Source: an uncultured Prosthecobacter sp. (GTDB lineage Bacteria; Verrucomicrobiota; Verrucomicrobiia; Verrucomicrobiales; Verrucomicrobiaceae). From it: a stretch of 8,641 bases of DNA. Positions within the stretch are counted from its first letter, which is position 1. Every line of letters begins with the position of its first letter. The position numbers and the translations under genes are program-made. The stretch lies in assembly GCA_937941745.1 (NCBI GenBank), contig CALDGV010000839.1, positions 1 through 8,641 on the forward strand, given 5' to 3'. The notes below the pieces were generated by a model. That model ran no database searches and had not been told where the DNA came from. It saw nothing but the letters and a program-made list of their open reading frames with translations. Of this stretch, positions 6,398 through 8,641 are shown piece by piece.

Positions 6398-6547
6398 AAT
6401 GTTTGGCTTGAGAGGCGATGAAGGCTAGACTTGTGGCGTTTTTTGGAATTTGAATCAAGAGGCATCCATCTTGCTCATCTTGAATGCATCACATCGGCCC
6501 GGCCGGAGTGTGTCTCCCAGCTCTGAACTCCCTTTTTCCTACTGCTC
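6398..6547. other. Divergent intergenic region between pseudo-receiver and exbB-like operon
   Basis: This 150-base gap should hold the promoters of both the leftward receiver gene and the rightward Ton-like operon. It is more AT-rich than its surroundings at 6436-6460. A 7-base direct repeat CATCTTG occurs twice about 9 bases apart near 6467-6483. I find no confident -35/-10 pair and no Shine-Dalgarno before the ATG at 6548. Confidence 0.35.
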
Positions 6548-7225
6548 ATGACCGAACTCATCTCCAAAGGCGGCCCGCTGGTGTGGTTGCTGATGGCCTG
6601 CCTCGGGTTTTCGATGGCCATTTTCCTGGAGCGGCTCGCCTACTACCATCGTGCGAGCATGAATGTGGGTGAGTTTCTGGCAGGTCTGGCCGCCTTGATC
6701 CGCCGGCGAAACTACCCTGAGGCGCTGCAGGAGTGCGTGGCCACGCGGGTGCCGGCAGGCCGGGTGATTCATGCAGCCCTTCTGCGGCACCATTCCTCGC
6801 GTGAGCAGTTGAAGGAGATCGTGCAGGAGGCTGGCCAGCTCGAAGTGCCCCGCCTGGAGCGCTACCTCGCCATTCTGAATGCGATCGCCCATGCTGGACC
6901 GCTGATCGGCCTCCTGGGCACGGTGATCGGGCTTTTGGACAGCTTCACCAACCTCTCCAGCGCCAACGGCGTGACCACTCCGGCGGAAGTCGCACGTGGT
7001 GTCTATCAAAGCCTCATCACCTCGGCGCTCGGCCTTGTGGTGGCCATTCCCGCCTACCTGTTCTATGCCTTTCTCAGCGCCCGTTCACGCTCCATCATGC
7101 ACGATCTGGAGCGCGCTGGCGTGGAGATCGTGAACCTGATCGAGGACGCCAAGTCCGCTGACAACATCGTGGAGTTCCGCCAGCCGGCGGACGAAGCTCC
7201 GGCGCGCAGCCGGCGGAAAGTCTGA
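6548..7225 (+). CDS. ExbB/TolQ/MotA family proton-channel protein
   Basis: ExbB-type proteins form the inner-membrane pentamer around an ExbD dimer and use the proton gradient to drive TonB- or TolA-like partners. The 225-residue protein has the family layout: an N-terminal helix (about 9-28), a cytoplasmic region, then two helices. The first carries HAGPLIGLLGTVIGLLDSF, with the channel Thr at T125. The second carries SLITSALGLVVAIPA, where Ser159 sits in place of the second channel Thr (T181 of E. coli ExbB) after T158. The C-terminal tail is charged. It is the first gene of a tight operon with exbD-like, TonB-like and zinc-ribbon genes. ATG 6548 is the only start that leaves the first helix whole. 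It could equally be called TolQ, since sequence alone does not separate them. Confidence 0.9.
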   Translation: MTELISKGGPLVWLLMACLGFSMAIFLERLAYYHRASMNVGEFLAGLAALIRRRNYPEALQECVATRVPAGRVIHAALLRHHSSREQLKEIVQEAGQLEVPRLERYLAILNAIAHAGPLIGLLGTVIGLLDSFTNLSSANGVTTPAEVARGVYQSLITSALGLVVAIPAYLFYAFLSARSRSIMHDLERAGVEIVNLIEDAKSADNIVEFRQPADEAPARSRRKV

Positions 7226-7232
7226 GCGGCGC

Positions 7233-7652
7233 ATGAAACTGGAGAGTCACCTGCCCAGGCAGAGCCCCTGGCTCTACATCACCCCCTTGCTGAATGCCAT
7301 TCTGCTCCTGCTGGTGTACTTTCTGTTCAGCAGCGGCTTCGTCCAGCAGTCGGGCATCAAGGTGGAGACACCGCGCTCCAGCAGCCGTCTGACAGGCTTT
7401 GACCGGGCACACATCATCACCATTGCCGGAGGCCAGGATGCGCCCCTCTATTTCGATGGGCAGAGGGTGACCTGGGAGGAACTGCGCACCACCCTGGAAA
7501 AACGCCGCGATGGCGAACGCCGCATCCTGTTGCATGCCGACCGCTATGCTCCTACGGGACGGTTCACCGAGGTCAGCACCCTGGCCATGGAGCTCGGCTA
7601 TGAAGTCGCCCTGGCCACCACGCCCGGCCAGATGGCGGCCACCGCGCGATGA
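7233..7652 (+). CDS. ExbD/TolR family protein with Asn at the proton-site Asp
   Basis: The 139-residue product has the ExbD/TolR shape: a short cytoplasmic N-terminus, one membrane helix (about 14-36) and a periplasmic domain. The helix reads ITPLLNAILLLLVYFLFSS. In ExbD, TolR and MotB the equivalent position after TPL is an essential Asp that carries protons (D25 in E. coli ExbD), whereas here it is Asn21 (codon AAT, 7293-7295). The periplasmic part keeps the usual pattern: an LYFDGQRVTWEELRTTLEK helix start, RRILLHADRYAPTGRFTEV and a final MELGYEVALAT strand. It begins 7 bases after the exbB-like gene and its stop overlaps the next start (ATGA). The intact fold and operon argue against simple decay, so the change may alter or replace the coupling mechanism. 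Confidence 0.88.
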   Translation: MKLESHLPRQSPWLYITPLLNAILLLLVYFLFSSGFVQQSGIKVETPRSSSRLTGFDRAHIITIAGGQDAPLYFDGQRVTWEELRTTLEKRRDGERRILLHADRYAPTGRFTEVSTLAMELGYEVALATTPGQMAATAR

Positions 7653-8407
7653 AGAAGCCGCACCCAGACTCTGCGCTCATCTTTGACTGGGGCCGCCGGG
7701 AGGTCACTGCCCCCTGGCTGGTGTTTTTCTTCTTCGTCGCCGTCCTCGGGCTCGCCTCGCTGTTCGTGGTCTTTCGCATCATCACTCCAGAAGCTCCCAG
7801 GGTGGATGCCCGCCCACAGCAGATGATCGTGCTCAATCCAGCCGTGCCCGCCGAGCGAGCTCTCATCCATCAGGCCCAGGACCGCAGCTTCACGCTGCTG
7901 CCCACGGAGGCTCCTGGTGCAGCCCACCTCCCTGCAGCCGCCCGCCTGCCAGATTTCCAGCCTTCCATCCGCGGTTTTGAGATGCGCCTCAAGCCCGCTG
8001 GTAGCGCCCTCACCACCCGTGAATCCACCAGCCTGTTGAAACAGGACTTTCTCGACTCCCTGCCCCCTCTTCCCGAGCCTGAAAAGCCGCCGCGCACAGG
8101 CTCACCCGCAGTGAAGAAGGTTCTCCAGGCGCGCCTGGAGGCCGGTCAAGAGGCACGTTCCATCGTCGCAGGATCGGTGTTGCAGGGCATTCCTCTGCTG
8201 GATCCCTCCCGACCGCGTTTCCGCGTCGCCATCGGCGCCCTCGGGCAGGTTCTGATGGCGCTTCCCATCTCCGCTTCGGAAGAGCCGGAGGTCATGGTGC
8301 AGCTGCATGCGGCTGTCACCCAGCTTCAGTTTCAGCCTCAGCCAGGCCAGCAGGACATCGAATGGGCTGAAGTCGGCTTTGCCTGGAGGAAGGAGGAGGC
8401 GCCATGA
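7649..8407 (+). CDS. TonB-like energy-transducing protein (single TM, proline-rich, TonB-type C-terminus)
   Basis: The 252-residue product sits where TonB or TolA would be. It has about 22 cytoplasmic residues, one strong membrane helix (about 22-45) and a long periplasmic linker with many Pro (for example LPPLPEPEKPP near 138-148). The C-terminal 65 residues, from RPRFRVAIGALGQVLMALP through the VQLHAAVTQLQFQP segment to VGFAW, resemble the beta-alpha-beta TonB C-terminal domain in layout, but the usual YP and SSG motifs are missing. The His of the TonB helix is also absent. I therefore call it TonB-like by layout and context, not by strict motif match. Both ends overlap neighbours by ATGA (7649-7652 and 8404-8407), which suggests translational coupling. 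Confidence 0.6.
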   Translation: MKKPHPDSALIFDWGRREVTAPWLVFFFFVAVLGLASLFVVFRIITPEAPRVDARPQQMIVLNPAVPAERALIHQAQDRSFTLLPTEAPGAAHLPAAARLPDFQPSIRGFEMRLKPAGSALTTRESTSLLKQDFLDSLPPLPEPEKPPRTGSPAVKKVLQARLEAGQEARSIVAGSVLQGIPLLDPSRPRFRVAIGALGQVLMALPISASEEPEVMVQLHAAVTQLQFQPQPGQQDIEWAEVGFAWRKEEAP

Positions 8408-8641
8408 TCCGACTCGGGCTCAGCGAACTCATCGTGGTCGTCATGCTGCTGGGCGTCTGCCTGGTGGTCGGCCTATGGACATGGACGCTCTGGCGCGAAC
8501 GCCGCCGGGAAGTGCAGCGGCGCCGGATCGCCATCCAATGCCGCATCTGCAACTGCACCTACGCCATCCCCAAAAAGGCACCGCTCGTATCCCAGTGCCC
8601 CTCCTGCGGCACCCGCAACCAGCGCGGCGCCCTGGAACCGC
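8404..8641 (+). CDS. Membrane-anchored zinc-ribbon protein, 3' end beyond window
   Basis: The visible 79 codons start with an ATG overlapping the TonB-like stop. An N-terminal membrane helix (about 8-30) is followed by a very basic stretch (RERRREVQRRR, 31-41). A zinc-ribbon-like knuckle pair comes next: C46-x2-C49 (plus C51) and C65-x2-C68-G. The charge rule suggests that the ribbon lies in the cytoplasm. No stop occurs before the right edge. I do not recognise the family. Its coupling to the ExbB/ExbD/TonB-like genes suggests an accessory part or regulator of that membrane system, but that is inference. Confidence 0.7.
   Translation, partial: MIRLGLSELIVVVMLLGVCLVVGLWTWTLWRERRREVQRRRIAIQCRICNCTYAIPKKAPLVSQCPSCGTRNQRGALEP

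Overview
The window looks like a core chromosomal segment of a GC-rich bacterium of the Planctomycetota-Verrucomicrobiota-Chlamydiota group, most likely a verrucomicrobium. The reasons are a ribonucleotide reductase small subunit of the chlamydial (class Ic) type, scarce Shine-Dalgarno sequences before most starts, and an ExbB/ExbD/TonB-like operon. This placement is inferred from remembered family features, not from a search. I saw no mobile element, CRISPR array or rRNA.

Left part (1-1864, leftward). A ribonucleotide reductase R2 gene runs off the left edge. After one complete R2 unit its frame continues without a stop into the start of a second R2 unit, so it appears to encode a tandem R2-R2 protein. 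A pair of NrdR-like boxes lies upstream, 32 bp apart, with a DnaA-box-like 9-mer in the gap and another nearby. After a mostly empty stretch comes a leftward tRNA-Thr(TGT) with an encoded CCA.

Middle part (1865-5952, rightward). A Tat-exported calcineurin-like phosphoesterase is followed by parB without a neighbouring parA. Then come a small NTF2/SnoaL-like putative lipoprotein and a membrane protein fused to a spermidine-synthase-like domain. The parB, lipoprotein and synthase genes are tightly spaced and may be one transcript.

Right part (5972-8641). A leftward stand-alone receiver-domain protein lacks its phosphoacceptor aspartate and stands back to back with a rightward operon. That operon encodes an ExbB/TolQ-like protein, an ExbD/TolR-like protein, a TonB-like protein and a membrane-anchored zinc-ribbon protein cut by the right edge, with ATGA overlaps at the last two junctions. 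By analogy with Ton/Tol it would couple the inner-membrane proton gradient to an envelope task. However, the ExbD-like protein has Asn where the proton-carrying Asp of the transmembrane helix is expected.

The main points of interest are the tandem R2 with Leu at the radical-Tyr site and its NrdR/DnaA-like control region, and the ExbD-like D-to-N change inside an otherwise intact Ton-like operon.
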